This document shows, one piece after another, positions 22,907 to 33,946 of a DNA stretch of 64,000 bases. The notes beneath the pieces are model-generated. The model worked only from the letters and a program-made list of their open reading frames with translations. It did not search any database and was not told where the DNA came from. The position numbers and the translations under genes were made by a program. The DNA is from Pochonia chlamydosporia 170 (taxonomy: Eukaryota > Ascomycota > Sordariomycetes > Hypocreales > Clavicipitaceae): positions 4,216,001 to 4,280,000 of the forward strand of contig NC_035790.1 in the NCBI RefSeq assembly GCF_001653235.2, given 5' to 3'. Numbering within the stretch: the first letter of the stretch is position 1; each line of letters starts with the position of its first letter.

Positions 22907-25118
22907 TCGGCGACAACTATTATCTGGTACGAGTATGTTGCATATGCCAATGGGCCGGCCATCTGTAGAGAGACTAGCGAGCTTGTAGAGTATGGGGTTC
23001 GTTTTGTTCCCTCCAAATTTCAACTCGACTCCGGGTTACCATCATCTACCCATAACTTCAGAGCCTATTTGGAACAAGCGGCAAGTCAATTCAGCCTGTG
23101 CGGCTTCCAAGCATATTGGAATTTCAAGGCAGGCTTGGGAGTCAAAGAATGGATTGGTGACATCAAATATTAGAACTTGTTCCTTCTTTGTGCCTGACTG
23201 GGAAGTACGCGGCGGACATGCGTGTCTGTTCAAAAGTAGGCGGGACCATTGAACAGCTCGACAGGGTTAGCTTCGCCGATGCCAACCCGAGACAGGCGAC
23301 GCCGCCGCCGGAATTTTGGGTGGTATTAGGAAGGGATGCGGCGTGCCACATCTGGATTCGGGGTAGCTAACAACCAGTCGAAGCCGTTTCGAAGCGCTCT
23401 TGCGTCGGGGGCGGGACAGGTCAGTGCTTGGCCCAGGGCAGATATGACCTTAATGAACGGTTGGCGAACGCCACTTCAAGCCTTTTTGAGGGGTTGAGAT
23501 GATTTCTGGGAGGGATGATGACCGGGGAAGATAAATAAGGAATGAGATAGCCGGTCGGCAATTGAGTAGCAGTGCGCGCCCATTGAATTTGTGGCCGGTC
23601 AGGCAACGGATTGTCACTCAAAATTGACCGCAGCATGTCTGGTTCATTGCCCCATCAGTTCTAGATTCTTTGTTGAGAAGGTTGAGTCAATGTTCTGTGG
23701 CTGCCAGATCTTCCAGGACGGACGGGCCTGTACCGCTACCATTGGTTTATTATGTGGGTGATCAATGAGCCCAAGCATCCAGCGAGCTGACATCATTTCA
23801 AGTTTCTTGTCAAAAATGATTGCCAATCCGCGCCTGTCGTTTGGCTTGTTTGAGCCAGGCAATTCATGCACGACCAACATCTTGAACCAGTCCCCCCACC
23901 TCTTCCAGGTTGGGACCAGACCGCGGGGAAGGGTCAACTGTGGTTGAACTGACGAGAAGCGGGACAACAGACACTATTGGCGTCATGTTTGTCGTGAACA
24001 TTTGAACATTCATCCTGTGACTCCCAGGAAAGTATGGGGCAATAACATGCAACTGCAAGTAAAGTGAAGTCTGGTGCGTTCGTCTTTGAGACCTGGCACC
24101 TGCCAAACTCGTGAGGGCATGAGATTCCCCGTCCCGCTCCTAAACTCCAACTTGCCATGGTAAAGTTCCATGTCGCCCAAGGTCTGGTCCAATACACCAG
24201 TTGATTGTTTCCCTGCCGGTGCGTAAAACTTGATCTTGTACTCAGTGTATGGAATAAAATTGAGTGGAAACCGACGAAGCGGCGACTCGCGTCAATGTTT
24301 TGTTACCTGAGTCGGTTAACAAAACACCAGATTGTTCTGCGTCCAACAGGCAAGGAATCCTACATGTGTGGACTGGCCCCAATTGACCCCAGACAACATT
24401 CGAACCCTCCATGTTGTGCTTCCGTGTTGGCTCAACCCCAGATCCACTTGCGCGGCCAAGAAGACGACAAGAAGGGGCCGACAGGCACCCTCAGTGGTGA
24501 TGATTTTCTTCTCAAGTGGTGTTGCAGGGTTGAGTCAAGTTTCGCGAACAGGGGTGGCATCTTTAGCCTGTTGTTCCCCACATGCTCCATCGGCCCAAAA
24601 TCTTTCATCTCTGGAGTCCAGTCTGCAGTGGCGGCCGAATTTTCTGCACCAGACCACACCCAGCAGCACCAAACAGCACATTGTGCATCTTCGTGCGCCA
24701 TCAACAGGCCCTCTCGTCCGCCATTCATATTACCTCTCCGTCCGCTTCAATTGGTAATTGGCAGTCAAAGTGGGTGGATGCCGTCGGCTGTTGATGGCCC
24801 AGACCCCAGATCACCCGACTTAACTTCATCCCGCGCTTCAATCACTTTCTTCACTCCCTCCCTCCCTCTTCTTGCTTCCCTCCCCATCTCACCAAACCCC
24901 GGCGTGAAGGTGCAAGCCGCCGGAATATAAAAGGCGCATTACTCGTCGCAACGTCGACATCGCCAGAACCGGTCCTCAAACACTTGGCCATTGCAGCTGG
25001 TGGCTCGGTTCACTCTTCTTCGTCTTCTCCTTGTTAATTCCTAGCTTTTTGCGACTTCAAGTTTGCTCGCCTAGAGCATACCAACCGTTGCCGTCACTCA
25101 CTGTGACTATCCGGCACC
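22907..25118. other. Intergenic region and promoter of the sugar permease gene
   Basis: Most of this 2.2 kb has no gene. The upstream 300 nt of the permease show a fungal promoter layout: a pyrimidine tract (about 24843-24893), a TATA element (24926-24933), then a C/T-rich leader to the ATG. AACATT-type words occur near 23690, 24000, 24289 and 24397, and GTCTGG/CCAGAC near 23911, 24183 and 24649. A 241-codon open frame across the promoter (24205-24930) starts with TTG and looks like chance. Confidence 0.6.
24926..24933 (+). promoter_or_regulatory. TATA box of the alpha-glucoside permease gene
   Basis: TATAAAAG lies 186 nt before the ATG, just after a pyrimidine-rich tract of about 50 nt. Spacing fits a fungal TATA promoter with a leader of 120-150 nt. 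Strong TATA boxes are common on regulated nutrient genes, which suits a sugar transporter. Confidence 0.6.
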
Positions 25119-27274
25119 ATGGCAACTGAGAAGCAGGACAACGGGCAGGACGGTAACAATGGTCATGCAGCCGACGTTCAGCCTGTTGATGTTGCTCCCG
25201 CGGTTGGTGACGTTGGCAATAGTCACTCGGATCCTTCCAAGACGCATCACAACATCATCGAAAATGCAAGGGCAGCTGCCGCTAAAGAACAGGGAATGAC
25301 CCTATGGCAAGGCCTCAAGCTGTATCCTAAGGCTGTTGGTTGGAGTTTACTGATATCTACATGTATTGCCATGGAGGGCTACGATATTAGTCTCGTCAAC
25401 AATTTCTGTGAGTCCAATATCCGCAATGCTTTTTAGTTTGTCCCTTTGGTTCCCAAATAAAGCGAAACAAAAAAAGACACTGTCCTAACGGCGACGGCTC
25501 TGCCCCAAACCGCTTCCAGATGCATTTCCACAGTTCACCAAAAAGTATGGTGAATTCCAGCCAAAGTCTGGCACATACGAGGTTACCGCTCCATGGCAAG
25601 CAGGTCTAAGTAACGTACGTACATCCGTTTTCCATTTCCGTGCTTCTTCATGGCTGCAATGAGGCAAGGTCATTTTTATCAGACGCATCGACGGCACAAC
25701 CATTCCTGTACTGACCGCGAGAGGGATAGGGTGCCATGGTTGGTGAAATCATCGGTCTGTTCATCAATGGCTACGTTTCCGAGAGGTTCGGTTACCGGTA
25801 TACTGTCATGGCCTGTCTGGTGATGATCACGGCATTTACGACTATATTTTTCACAGCTCCGAATGTTCAAACTCTTTTGGTGGCTGAGATTCTTTGCGGT
25901 ATTCCGTGGGGTATTTTCCAAACTCTCTGCGTTACGTATGCCTCCGAGGTCTGCCCCGTCGCACTGCGTGGGTACTTGACCACCTATGTCAACTTTTGCT
26001 GGGGTCTTGGTCAAGAAATTGGCATCGGAGTTATTCGAGCTATGCTGAGCCGTGACGATGAGTGGGCATACCGCATTCCCTACGCTCTGCAGTGGATGTG
26101 GCCAGTGCCCCTATTCGTCGGCATCTGGTTTGCCCCGGAATCGCCTTGGTGGTTAGTTCGCAGAGGGAGAATCGAGGACGCCAAGAGGGCACTTTTACGC
26201 CTTACCAGTCTTGACCGGGAGACCGATTTCGATGCCGACGAGACGATTTCCATGATGGTGCATACCACCGCCTTGGAAGAAAAAATGACTTCAGGAGCCA
26301 CATACTGGGACTGTTTCAAGGGTGTTGACCTCCGAAGAACCGAGGTTGTCTGCATGACTTGGGCAATTCAAAATTTAAGCGGGAATTCCTTCTCCAATTA
26401 TTCGACCTACTTCCTCAAGCAAGCTGGTCTGTCCGATAATGATGCATACTCATTTGCTCTCGGCCAGTACGCCATCAACATGGTGGGCGTGTTCGGGGCA
26501 TGGGGTTTGATGACATTAGGCATTGGACGAAGATCACTGTACCTGTACGGACTCTGTGGCCTTTGCACGATGCTTTTCATCCTTGGATTTTTGGGCCTAG
26601 TGCCTCATGAACATCGTCGAGAGGCATCCATAGCCACTGGCAGCATCATGATTGGCTGGGCTCTCTTCTACCAGTTGACAGTGGGAACTGTATGCTACTC
26701 CCTTGTGAGCGAATTGTCGTCGCGTCGACTGCAAATCAAGACAGTTGTACTGGGTCGGAATCTTTAGTAAGTCCCCCTTCCCCCCAAACGAACCACAACG
26801 GCTCTTGATTGCTCCTTTGATACTGTTTTTTTGTCGCCCGCAACATATCTGTTGAGAGTTTGGCTAATCATCACCTTGCAGCAATATCGTTGGTATCATC
26901 ACCAGCGTGCTGACACCATACATGTTGAACCCCGGTGAATGGAACTGGAGCAATTACGCCGGCTTCTTTTGGGTAAGTTCTGTTCAGATCATCATTTCAG
27001 TTCAGTATCCGCCACCGTACGTGTTACTTACCTCTGCCGCTTTTCTCAGGCCGGCATTTGCTTCTTGTGTATCGTCTACACGTACTTCCGTATACCAGAG
27101 CCTCGAGGTCGGACATTTGCGGAGCTTGATGTGTTATTCGAAAGAGGAATTTCTGCAAGAAAATTTTCCACTACAGAAGTGGATGTGTTCCACGAGACGG
27201 TCGAGGACAAGATCATGGTCCAGTACGAAGATATGGTGCATCACGGGCCTGGTAAGACTGGGATGTTAGCATAG
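25119..27274 (+). CDS. MFS sugar transporter, general alpha-glucoside permease type
   Basis: A proton-coupled uptake carrier of the maltose/alpha-glucoside permease family in the plasma membrane. Exons 25119..25407, 25520..25614, 25730..26766, 26882..26972 and 27050..27274 join in phase to give 578 aa, the usual size. Introns are 77-115 nt. Signature blocks are MEGYDISLVNNF in helix 1, YGEFQ and YEVTAPWQAGLSN in the first loop, GYVSERFGYRYT after helix 2, the sugar-porter motif PESPWWLVRRGR at the end of helix 6, and PEPRGRTFAELDVLFERG after helix 12, a variant of the PETKGRT motif. The N-terminal ~65 residues are hydrophilic and cytosolic. Substrate could be maltose, sucrose, turanose or raffinose-type oligosaccharide. 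No hydrolase lies beside it. The TATA promoter suggests inducible expression. Confidence 0.9.
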
Positions 27275-28804
27275 CCGTTGGGTCTTTTAGTGGTTGGACC
27301 GTTCCGTAAATAGCAAGCAACAGCGATGAAGAGAGAGATTCACATACTAGGAACAATGGCTTGATCGGTATGTAAATGAGCTATGCCGTGTTGATGATGG
27401 ATGTCCTGGACTAGATCGCGACGCGTTATAGCCATTCTAGCAGGTTACTTCGTGCTGGCTAACGAAAGACCCTTCAAAAGGAGGGAGTGCTTCCTATACC
27501 TAGGTAATATCAGTGATATCAGTGATGAATTTGGGAATATGCGGCTTGCCATCAATAGTCGTTGACATGTCTACTGGCACTAGTGAGCGGCTTTTGGCTA
27601 CCAGCATGGATGCCGCTGCAGCCATGATTTGCCTAGGCTGCTGCCATTGAATACTACCAGACCGTTGACATGTATGGACTCGCTGAGACTGTTGGTGCCA
27701 CTGTCTGGGCACTCCGTCAGCCCCGTCTCATTCAATGTTCATCATGGCGTGGAGATGCCGGGTTCTCCCGTAGCCAGATTGCCAGGGACACTGGGGACCG
27801 CCTCGTACGACAAGCAACAAGCAATACAGGCCCATTAAAAATGTCCGAAAGGCGACATGGAGCCGTGTCTCTCGGTTGAGGAACTGACCCACCATGCCAG
27901 GCCGGTGTCCTCGGACCTGGCCCTCGGTGTACAGCGGCACCGACTGTCTGGTGCATGTGTGAACATACAGCCCCAACATGGAAGGAACGAAGGCCGACGG
28001 AGCGCTCCGGCCACGCGAGCTAGGGTCCACCAGAACATTGAGCAAACACATCAAGGGGTCGAGTCAAGTCTGGCGCTTTGAACATTTGCGTTTTTGGTAC
28101 CAGACTGTAATTTACTTTCGGGGTGCATGCCAGGCATGAAGAGCTAATGCCACAGATGGTGATTTTTAGGATCAATCGTGCTCTTGCCGTGGTGAATGCA
28201 TGTCTGCGTTTCGGTCCACCACCAAGTCTGGCTAATTCCCTACCTACCTAGTAGGTACCTAGGGAGGTATTTATCGGGCAACAAGGCACAGGTTTCGGTT
28301 GGCCCGAAAAAAAAAAGAAAAAGAAAAAAGAAATAAAAGAAATAAAAATTAAGCAGAGTCCTCTACGAAGCACATGGTTGGAGAGGCTATAGTACCCAAG
28401 CCACAACCGGCAAAAAGAGCCAACCATTGTTTGGAGAGCAGCGGGAACATTGAATCTAGGCTTGGTGCGCCGTGCTGTGCTGTGCTGTGCTGTGCTGTGC
28501 TGCAATGACTCCATGCTTGCTTGGTCCATGTCTGGGATGGCTTGATCCACACAGCTGGTCCGGTTCAATGTTTGGTCTGGTCTGGTCACGTCAGGTTCGG
28601 CGGTTCGCTGTTGCCCACCTCTGCTCAAGTCTGGACAGGACACAAGTGAAAACTCGCACCGCCCTCGGAGCTCCTAGTCCAACTTTCACATTTCATCCTC
28701 GTGCCTTTGACGCACACTCCTCGCATTGTCCGTCAGCCATTGACACCTCTGGCAAAGCTATCTCTACTTGTCGCATCCGTCCGTCCTGCCTTTCCATCGT
28801 CACA
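27275..28804. other. Intergenic region upstream of the aspartate aminotransferase gene
   Basis: No gene seen. It contains TTCAATGTT near 27730, AACATT words near 28034, 28081, 28447 and 28567, CCAGAC/GTCTGG near 27658, 28101 and 28569, a TACCTAGTAGGTACCTAGG block near 28246-28264, an A-rich tract at about 28306-28351, and a GTGCT microsatellite. A C/T-rich leader precedes the ATG at 28805. Confidence 0.55.
28472..28503 (+). repeat. Pentanucleotide microsatellite, 6 x GTGCT
   Basis: Six perfect GTGCT units plus two further bases, about 300 nt upstream of the aminotransferase start. Likely length-variable between isolates. Confidence 0.9.
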
Positions 28805-30576
28805 ATGATGCTCTCAACGCTCCGAGTTGTTACCCGGCAAGCCGCCCGTCGGCCTGCCTCCATCAATGTTGCCGCCATTCGGGCTGCATCCACCTGGTCG
28901 ACAGTTCCCCAGGGTCCTCCTGTAAGTCTTCCAGACGGCCATATGGGATAGGAAGAGCGCATTTCCCCCCTCTCTTTCTGTGTCATTTATTTAATTCTTG
29001 GTTTTGTTTGCTAAATTTCACATCTCTGTAGGATGTAAGTCAAGGCTCACCTAGCTACTCACTCACCGTCGCCATGTACAAGCAAGTGGAAGAAGTAACA
29101 CTAACGGGCTGTTTCTTTTTCGCCCCCGTCGTGTAGGCTATTCTTGGTATGTCAAAATTGCTCAGTCCGCCTTTCCCGCCTCCGTGATTGTTCTAACCAG
29201 TGTGGTCTTCATTCAATTCAGGAATCACCGAAGCTTTCAAGGCCGACAAGTCCGAGAAAAAGATCAACCTGGGTATGTCCTGTCCTGCGCTTTGCAGTTT
29301 CGATCGAGACACCTTCGAGCCACATGGCAATAGAATGGTCACCATTGGTTGTATTGCGCAAATAAATTAACATGTATTTGCCATTTTGCAGGCGTTGGCG
29401 CATACCGAGATGACCAAGGCAAACCCTACGTCTTGCCATCTGTCCGTGAGGCAGAGCAGAAGGTCATCGACAACAAGTTGAACAAGGAATACGCCGGCAT
29501 CACTGGCGTACCCGAATTCCCTGCCCTGGCTGCTAAGCTCGCCTATGGCGCCGATTCACCCGTCCTTGACCGTGTCGCTATCACCCAGTCCATCTCTGGC
29601 ACTGGCGCCTTGCGCATTGGAGCCGCTTTCTTGCAGCGATTCTTTCCTGGTGACAAGAAGATATACATCCCCACTCCTTCGTGGGCCAACCACAAGGCCG
29701 TATTCAGTGATTCCGGTCTTGAGGTCCAGCAGTATCGCTACTACAACAAGAACACCATCGGCCTCGACTTTGAGGGCATGGTTGCGGACATCAAAGCTGC
29801 CCCCAAGGGGAGCATCTTCCTCTTCCATGCTTGTGCACACAACCCCACTGGTGTCGACCCGACTGCTGAGCAATGGAAACAAATTTCCAACGTCGTGAAG
29901 GAGCAAGGCCATTTCGCCTTCTTTGACATGGCCTACCAGGGCTTTGCCAGTGGCAACACTGACAAGGATGCCTTTGCTGTGCGCCATTTCGTTGAGCAGG
30001 GCCACCAGATCGCTTTGTGTCAATCCTTTGCCAAAAACATGGTAGGAGCCTTGTGTCCATCCAGTTCCTTCTGTCAGTCCACATTGCTTTCGAGTGATCA
30101 GCTAACATGATCTCGCTTAACTCCAGGGTCTCTACGGTGAACGTGTTGGAGCCTTCTCCCTTGTCTGCGCTGACGCTGCTGAGAAGAAGCGCGTCGACTC
30201 TCAGCTCAAGATTCTTATCCGTCCTCTGTACTCCAACCCTCCCATCCACGGTGCCCGAATCGCAACCGAAATCCTCAGCAGCCCTACGCTCTATAAGCAG
30301 TGGCTCGGTGAAGTTAAGGGCATGGCTGACCGCATTATTACCATGCGAGCGCTCCTGAAGGAGAACCTCGAGAAGTTGGGCTCCAAGCATGATTGGTCCC
30401 ATATCACCAGCCAGATTGGCATGTTCGCATATACAGGCATGACTGCTGAGGAGATGGATCAGCTTGCCAAGGAGTTCTCCGTCTATGCCACCAAGGATGG
30501 TCGCATTTCTGTCGCCGGCATTACCACCGACAACGTTGGCCGACTTGCCGAGGCCATCTACAACGTCAAGGGCTAA
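28805..30576 (+). CDS. AAT1: Aspartate aminotransferase, mitochondrial
   Basis: A PLP enzyme that interconverts aspartate plus 2-oxoglutarate with oxaloacetate plus glutamate in the malate-aspartate shuttle. Six exons, 28805..28921, 29032..29034, 29137..29146, 29222..29272, 29392..30041 and 30127..30576, give 426 aa. The first 30 residues ([19 protein letters not shown]...) are a basic amphipathic presequence. After it the mature start reads [20 protein letters not shown] across four exons. Catalytic features are HNPTG in the PLP pocket and [14 protein letters not shown] with the Schiff-base lysine at about residue 275. The C-terminus includes [11 protein letters not shown] and [16 protein letters not shown]. 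Two exons are extremely short (3 and 10 nt), so automated models will probably misplace the N-terminus. The start could be either of two adjacent ATGs. The enzyme call is firm. Confidence 0.93.
29032..29034 (+). other. 3-nt micro-exon (one Asp codon) in the aspartate aminotransferase gene
   Basis: The triplet GAT is flanked by an acceptor (CTGTAG before it) and a perfect donor (GTAAGT after it). Including it gives GPP-D-AILG at the mature N-terminus, the sequence I expect for this enzyme family. Skipping it keeps the frame but deletes the Asp. Flanking introns are 110 and 102 nt, so splicing across one fused intron of 215 nt is the alternative. Confidence 0.8.
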
Positions 30577-30967
30577 GTCAGCCGACACGTCCACATACAA
30601 CTAACTGGACTACCCCTTACAATGACATAAACAACCTCAGTTGCCCGCCCATAGCCGGTACTGTGTTTCGTAACGGGTTTTAATTTGATGATGATGAGGG
30701 AGGGATAATTTTATTTTTTGTCGATGTGCAAGTCCGTCTGGAGACTCATGCCACGGTTGGTGGTCAAGTAATTGGTCTATTTTCGTATATCTTGGCCTAC
30801 CCACCTTGGATCATTCCGAGATTTGACTACCAAAAATGTATTTGTAAACAGGTATAGACCAGACAGCAAGCTGAATTAGATGAGCACTTTTACACTTATT
30901 GTAGCACCAGTATGTAGGACAAATTTGTAAACAAGTCTCTGCCTGCGCTCTGACATCTTATATCCTA
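30577..30967. other. Convergent 3' flanks of the aminotransferase gene and the HAUS4-like gene
   Basis: Two genes end towards each other here. The stretch is AT-rich with several AATAA-like and TTTTATTTTT tracts suitable for 3'-end formation on either strand. I see nothing else. Confidence 0.6.
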
Positions 30968-32144
30968 TCAAGTTCTACTGTCAAGTCTGGCAAGGTCCCT
31001 CGTGACTTCCTCCATTTGGCTTTCCATTTCGCGGTACACACGCGCCATCTCCTTCATTGTCTTTTCCTTGGAGCCGTCTTGATCCATTCCTACACCATAC
31101 TCGCCAAGTTCTGCCTGCAAGCCTCGAACTCTTTCAGCTGCGCGGAGTTGAGCATCCTTCAGGTGGGATAAATACTGCCCTAGTGCAGTGACGGCTTCCG
31201 GGGAGTACATGTCCTTGCCTAGATTCGTTGACGCAGCTTTCGAGTCCAGCTCGGTCCGCTGTGCCTCCAGGGCAACGTCGGCAGCCCGTAACTCAAGACT
31301 CCTAGCAGCAACTCCGTGCTTTGCCTCCAAAGACCTGATAAGCAATGTGAATGACTCAGTGTACGACCTGAGAAGATCTGTTAGTGAAGCCAGAGCCCGC
31401 ACTCTGCTAGACATGAGGTTAAGCTGCGCCTCGAAGACTTGGTTCCGAATTGCGGCATGGTCTGCAGGCAGTGACGAGATATGCCGGCTCAGATAAGAGG
31501 GATTCGTAGAGGGATGTGTGATGCGGGCAAGACCGAGTGCCGAGTCATGAAGGTTGGCAGAAACAACTTCCCCTAGCTCCGGTAGTAGTGACTCGAATTC
31601 AGTGAATGGTGGGCTGGAGAGTATTAACGCAGCAGTCGTGGGTTCGAGGCCTTGGTCGCTTTTGACAAGCGACGGGAGAATGGAGAGCAAGTCTGCAATT
31701 GAGTCCGGAGGGTTTGATAATGCCGCGGTGCTGGCTTTAGTAGTTTTAGACCTGGCTGTTGTCGTCGCCTTATCCGGAAGTGACGCAGTGGCGATAGCTC
31801 GCTCCAACAAGTATTGCTTTGCGCAATGGCGTCTGATTTTATTTAACTCCTAGGGAAAGTAGCAAACTCCAATTAGCCTACATGCTGACGATTGTTTCGT
31901 GCTCACTGTCCACCAAACGCCAGTATCAACCCTCTTGCTCAGAAAGCCGTGGCAGCTGAGGTACATAGACAGGAGGTGCGGTGCTATCAAATGGTCTTAC
32001 CTGACTGGCGATTTGACGTTCTCTGTTATCAGGTCGCAGTTTTGTAGATCCGTCAGGATTGAGAATATCGGTTTTAAGCATCGAGTACAGCTTTGCAAAT
32101 TCAGGGTTATCCCGCAAGACTTGGTCATCCACTGGAGGGAACAT
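30968..32144 (-). CDS. Helical protein, possible augmin HAUS4-like subunit
   Basis: Two exons, complement(32001..32144) and complement(30968..31849), join in phase across a 151-nt intron (GTAAGA...CTAG) to give 341 aa. The N-terminus contains VLRDNPEFAKLYSMLKTDIL. The rest is rich in Ala, Leu, Glu, Arg and Ser, with helical, coiled-coil-prone stretches around residues 190-270 (SYTESFTLLIRSLEAKHG onward) and at the C-terminus (EMARVYREMESQMEEVTRDL). Length, the NP-x-FAKL block near the start and the paired coiled coils resemble HAUS4 of the augmin complex, which recruits gamma-tubulin to spindle microtubules. That resemblance is from memory and weak. Without it the protein is an uncharacterised fungal coiled-coil protein. 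The exon structure is better supported than the function. Confidence 0.7.
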
Positions 32145-32900
32145 TGTAAAAGCAAAGCAGCCTCGTTATCCACTTGGGAATCGAACGAGAGTTGACGCTA
32201 GTGGACGGGTTACTCGGTGCTCTATCACCATTTTCCCCGGTACTCTCAATGATTACTGACAACGTGCTTGGTGCGTCTGTGCCTAATTTCAACGACCGTT
32301 TAATGGAAGGGGGGCTTGAGTAGTAGGCGACGAACAGACCAGGCTGCTCAATACCGACACAAAGAGATGCGGGTGGAATTCAATGCCCAGCCCTTGACGA
32401 TTCCAGGTATCAATGCGGGCATACTTGATAATAAGAATCTTGAGCATGGGGCGGTTCACCCACAAGACACTACACGATGTCGATGTTCAACCTAGACCAT
32501 GAGCTGGCGGAGTGTCGAAGCTCCTCAGCTGGAGCAATTCCCTGGCATCTACTCCGTAGGTGGGGTTCGGTAGGTCGTGGTTAGTGCCTGGTCTCGTCAA
32601 GTCTGTTTGGGCTCGCGAGATCCCCACGCAATCACCTGATGACACCTCCCAGTGCGGGTCGGAACATTGATGGTCCCGCTCAACGATTGGGCAGAATTCT
32701 CAAGTTGGCAACAGATTCGAAAAACTTCCACTGGAGGTTGTCAAGCTCTGAGGAACGAGTTTCACCATCCATCCGCGGGCTCAAACTTCACGTTAACGGC
32801 CGCATCAGTTTCAATGTCACGATTATAGCGCTTCCAAGCCACGAAAAATTGTTTGTAGCTGAAGCATTGGCGTGCTCCTGGCCGTCTTTCACGCCTTACC
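32145..32900. other. Divergent intergenic region between the HAUS4-like and bL28m genes
   Basis: It holds both promoters. Words present are AACATTGA near 32662, CCAGAC/GTCTGG-like near 32337 and 32600, and ACTCCGTAGG near 32548. I considered a tRNA on the minus strand near 32160-32230 because of a GTTCGATTCCC word, but no cloverleaf forms. Confidence 0.5.
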
Positions 32901-33782
32901 ATGCCAGCATCGTCGACCTTCAGTTCGGTTCAGCGAGTCGCCGCTCTCCTATCCTCAAGATGCCAATCGACCTTCTCATTGTCCGCCGCCTCAGCACCTT
33001 CTCGTCTCCACTCCGCGAGTAGCGTCTCGATACCTAGGCAAGTGACTGGTTACAATGACCCAAGGTTCTCGCAAAGGCCATTCTCAACGACTCCACGTCA
33101 ACAGACGAAGACAATCAAGCCACATCGCCTGCCCTCCGACTTGATCCCTCCTTATCCCTATGGAGAACGTCGCGTATATAAGCAGTCGAATCGTGGCCTT
33201 TACGGTAGTGCCCGTATCCGTTTCGGAAACAATGTAGCGGAAAAGCACAACAACAAGTCTCGCCGATTTTGGCGACCGAACGTCCATGTGAAGGCATTTT
33301 TTTCACCTTCCTTGTGTGCTCGGGTGAAGACCCGCCTGACTCTTCGCGTGCTGAAGACCATTCGAAGGGAGGGGGGCATAGAGAACTATCTCCTTAAAAG
33401 CAAGCCTGCACGTATTCAAGAGCTTGGACCTGGAGGCTGGAATCTGCGCTGGCTTTTAATGCAAACTCAGGCTGTTCAGCAGCAGTTAAACGAGGAGAGA
33501 ATCGGGCTGGGATTGGAACCAAAAGAGATTGAGAATCGAGACGACATAATCCATTTCGCCTTGGATTACGCCACCCCTGGCCCGCTAAGCACAAGGAGCC
33601 GGGCAACTCTCGACGAAATGCAAGCTGCCGTGGCTGATACTTTCGTCCTGGGAGATGACCGTTTGGGTCATATGGAGGGTGTGGAGGAGCTGTCCGATGA
33701 AGAAGAACAAAAACTACTTGATGAGCTGCAAGCGTTGGACGAGGCTGCTAAGGATGCTAAGGGACATCCAGTTGAAACTTGA
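32901..33782 (+). CDS. MRPL24: Mitochondrial large-subunit ribosomal protein bL28m
   Basis: A structural protein of the mitochondrial 54S subunit, homologous to bacterial L28 (yeast Mrpl24). Single exon of 293 aa. The first ~65 residues are Ser/Arg/Ala-rich and end in FSTTPRQ, a typical presequence with cleavage region. The L28 core at about residues 94-150 reads KQSNRGLYGSARIRFGNNV, KSRRFWRPNVHVKAFFS and RVKTRLTLRVLKTIRREGG. It is followed by the mitochondrial extension (LLKSKPARIQELGPGGW) and an acidic C-terminus (VEELSDEEEQKLLDELQAL) typical of fungal mitoribosomal extensions. The gene ends 164 nt from the convergent tryptophan synthase gene. Confidence 0.92.
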   Translation: MPASSTFSSVQRVAALLSSRCQSTFSLSAASAPSRLHSASSVSIPRQVTGYNDPRFSQRPFSTTPRQQTKTIKPHRLPSDLIPPYPYGERRVYKQSNRGLYGSARIRFGNNVAEKHNNKSRRFWRPNVHVKAFFSPSLCARVKTRLTLRVLKTIRREGGIENYLLKSKPARIQELGPGGWNLRWLLMQTQAVQQQLNEERIGLGLEPKEIENRDDIIHFALDYATPGPLSTRSRATLDEMQAAVADTFVLGDDRLGHMEGVEELSDEEEQKLLDELQALDEAAKDAKGHPVET

Positions 33783-33946
33783 CGTCTGGTATTTTTTGCG
33801 CCTTGTAATTGTTATGCTGTATCATTATGTACAAAAGAAGAGCCTGTTACTACCCACTGGAGCGCCAACCCCGCCCTTAAATACGCCTTGTCTATGAACA
33901 TGTCCCGTTTGCATAAATATGCATTCGTCGGATATACCTTATCTCC

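Noticed and set aside
24205..24930. 241-codon plus-strand frame before the permease
   Set aside because: It starts with TTG and runs through a pyrimidine tract into the TATA box. No domain; it is promoter and leader DNA.
25119..27274. Sugar utilisation gene cluster around the permease
   Set aside because: Neighbours are an aminotransferase gene and a DUF1992 gene; no glycoside hydrolase or regulator is within the window.
29791..30600. 269-codon minus-strand frame antisense to aspartate aminotransferase
   Set aside because: It is a shadow of the strongly biased codons of the real gene on the plus strand.
32155..32235. Possible minus-strand tRNA
   Set aside because: A GTTCGATTCCC word resembles a T-loop, but the T-stem bases do not pair and no acceptor or anticodon stem forms.
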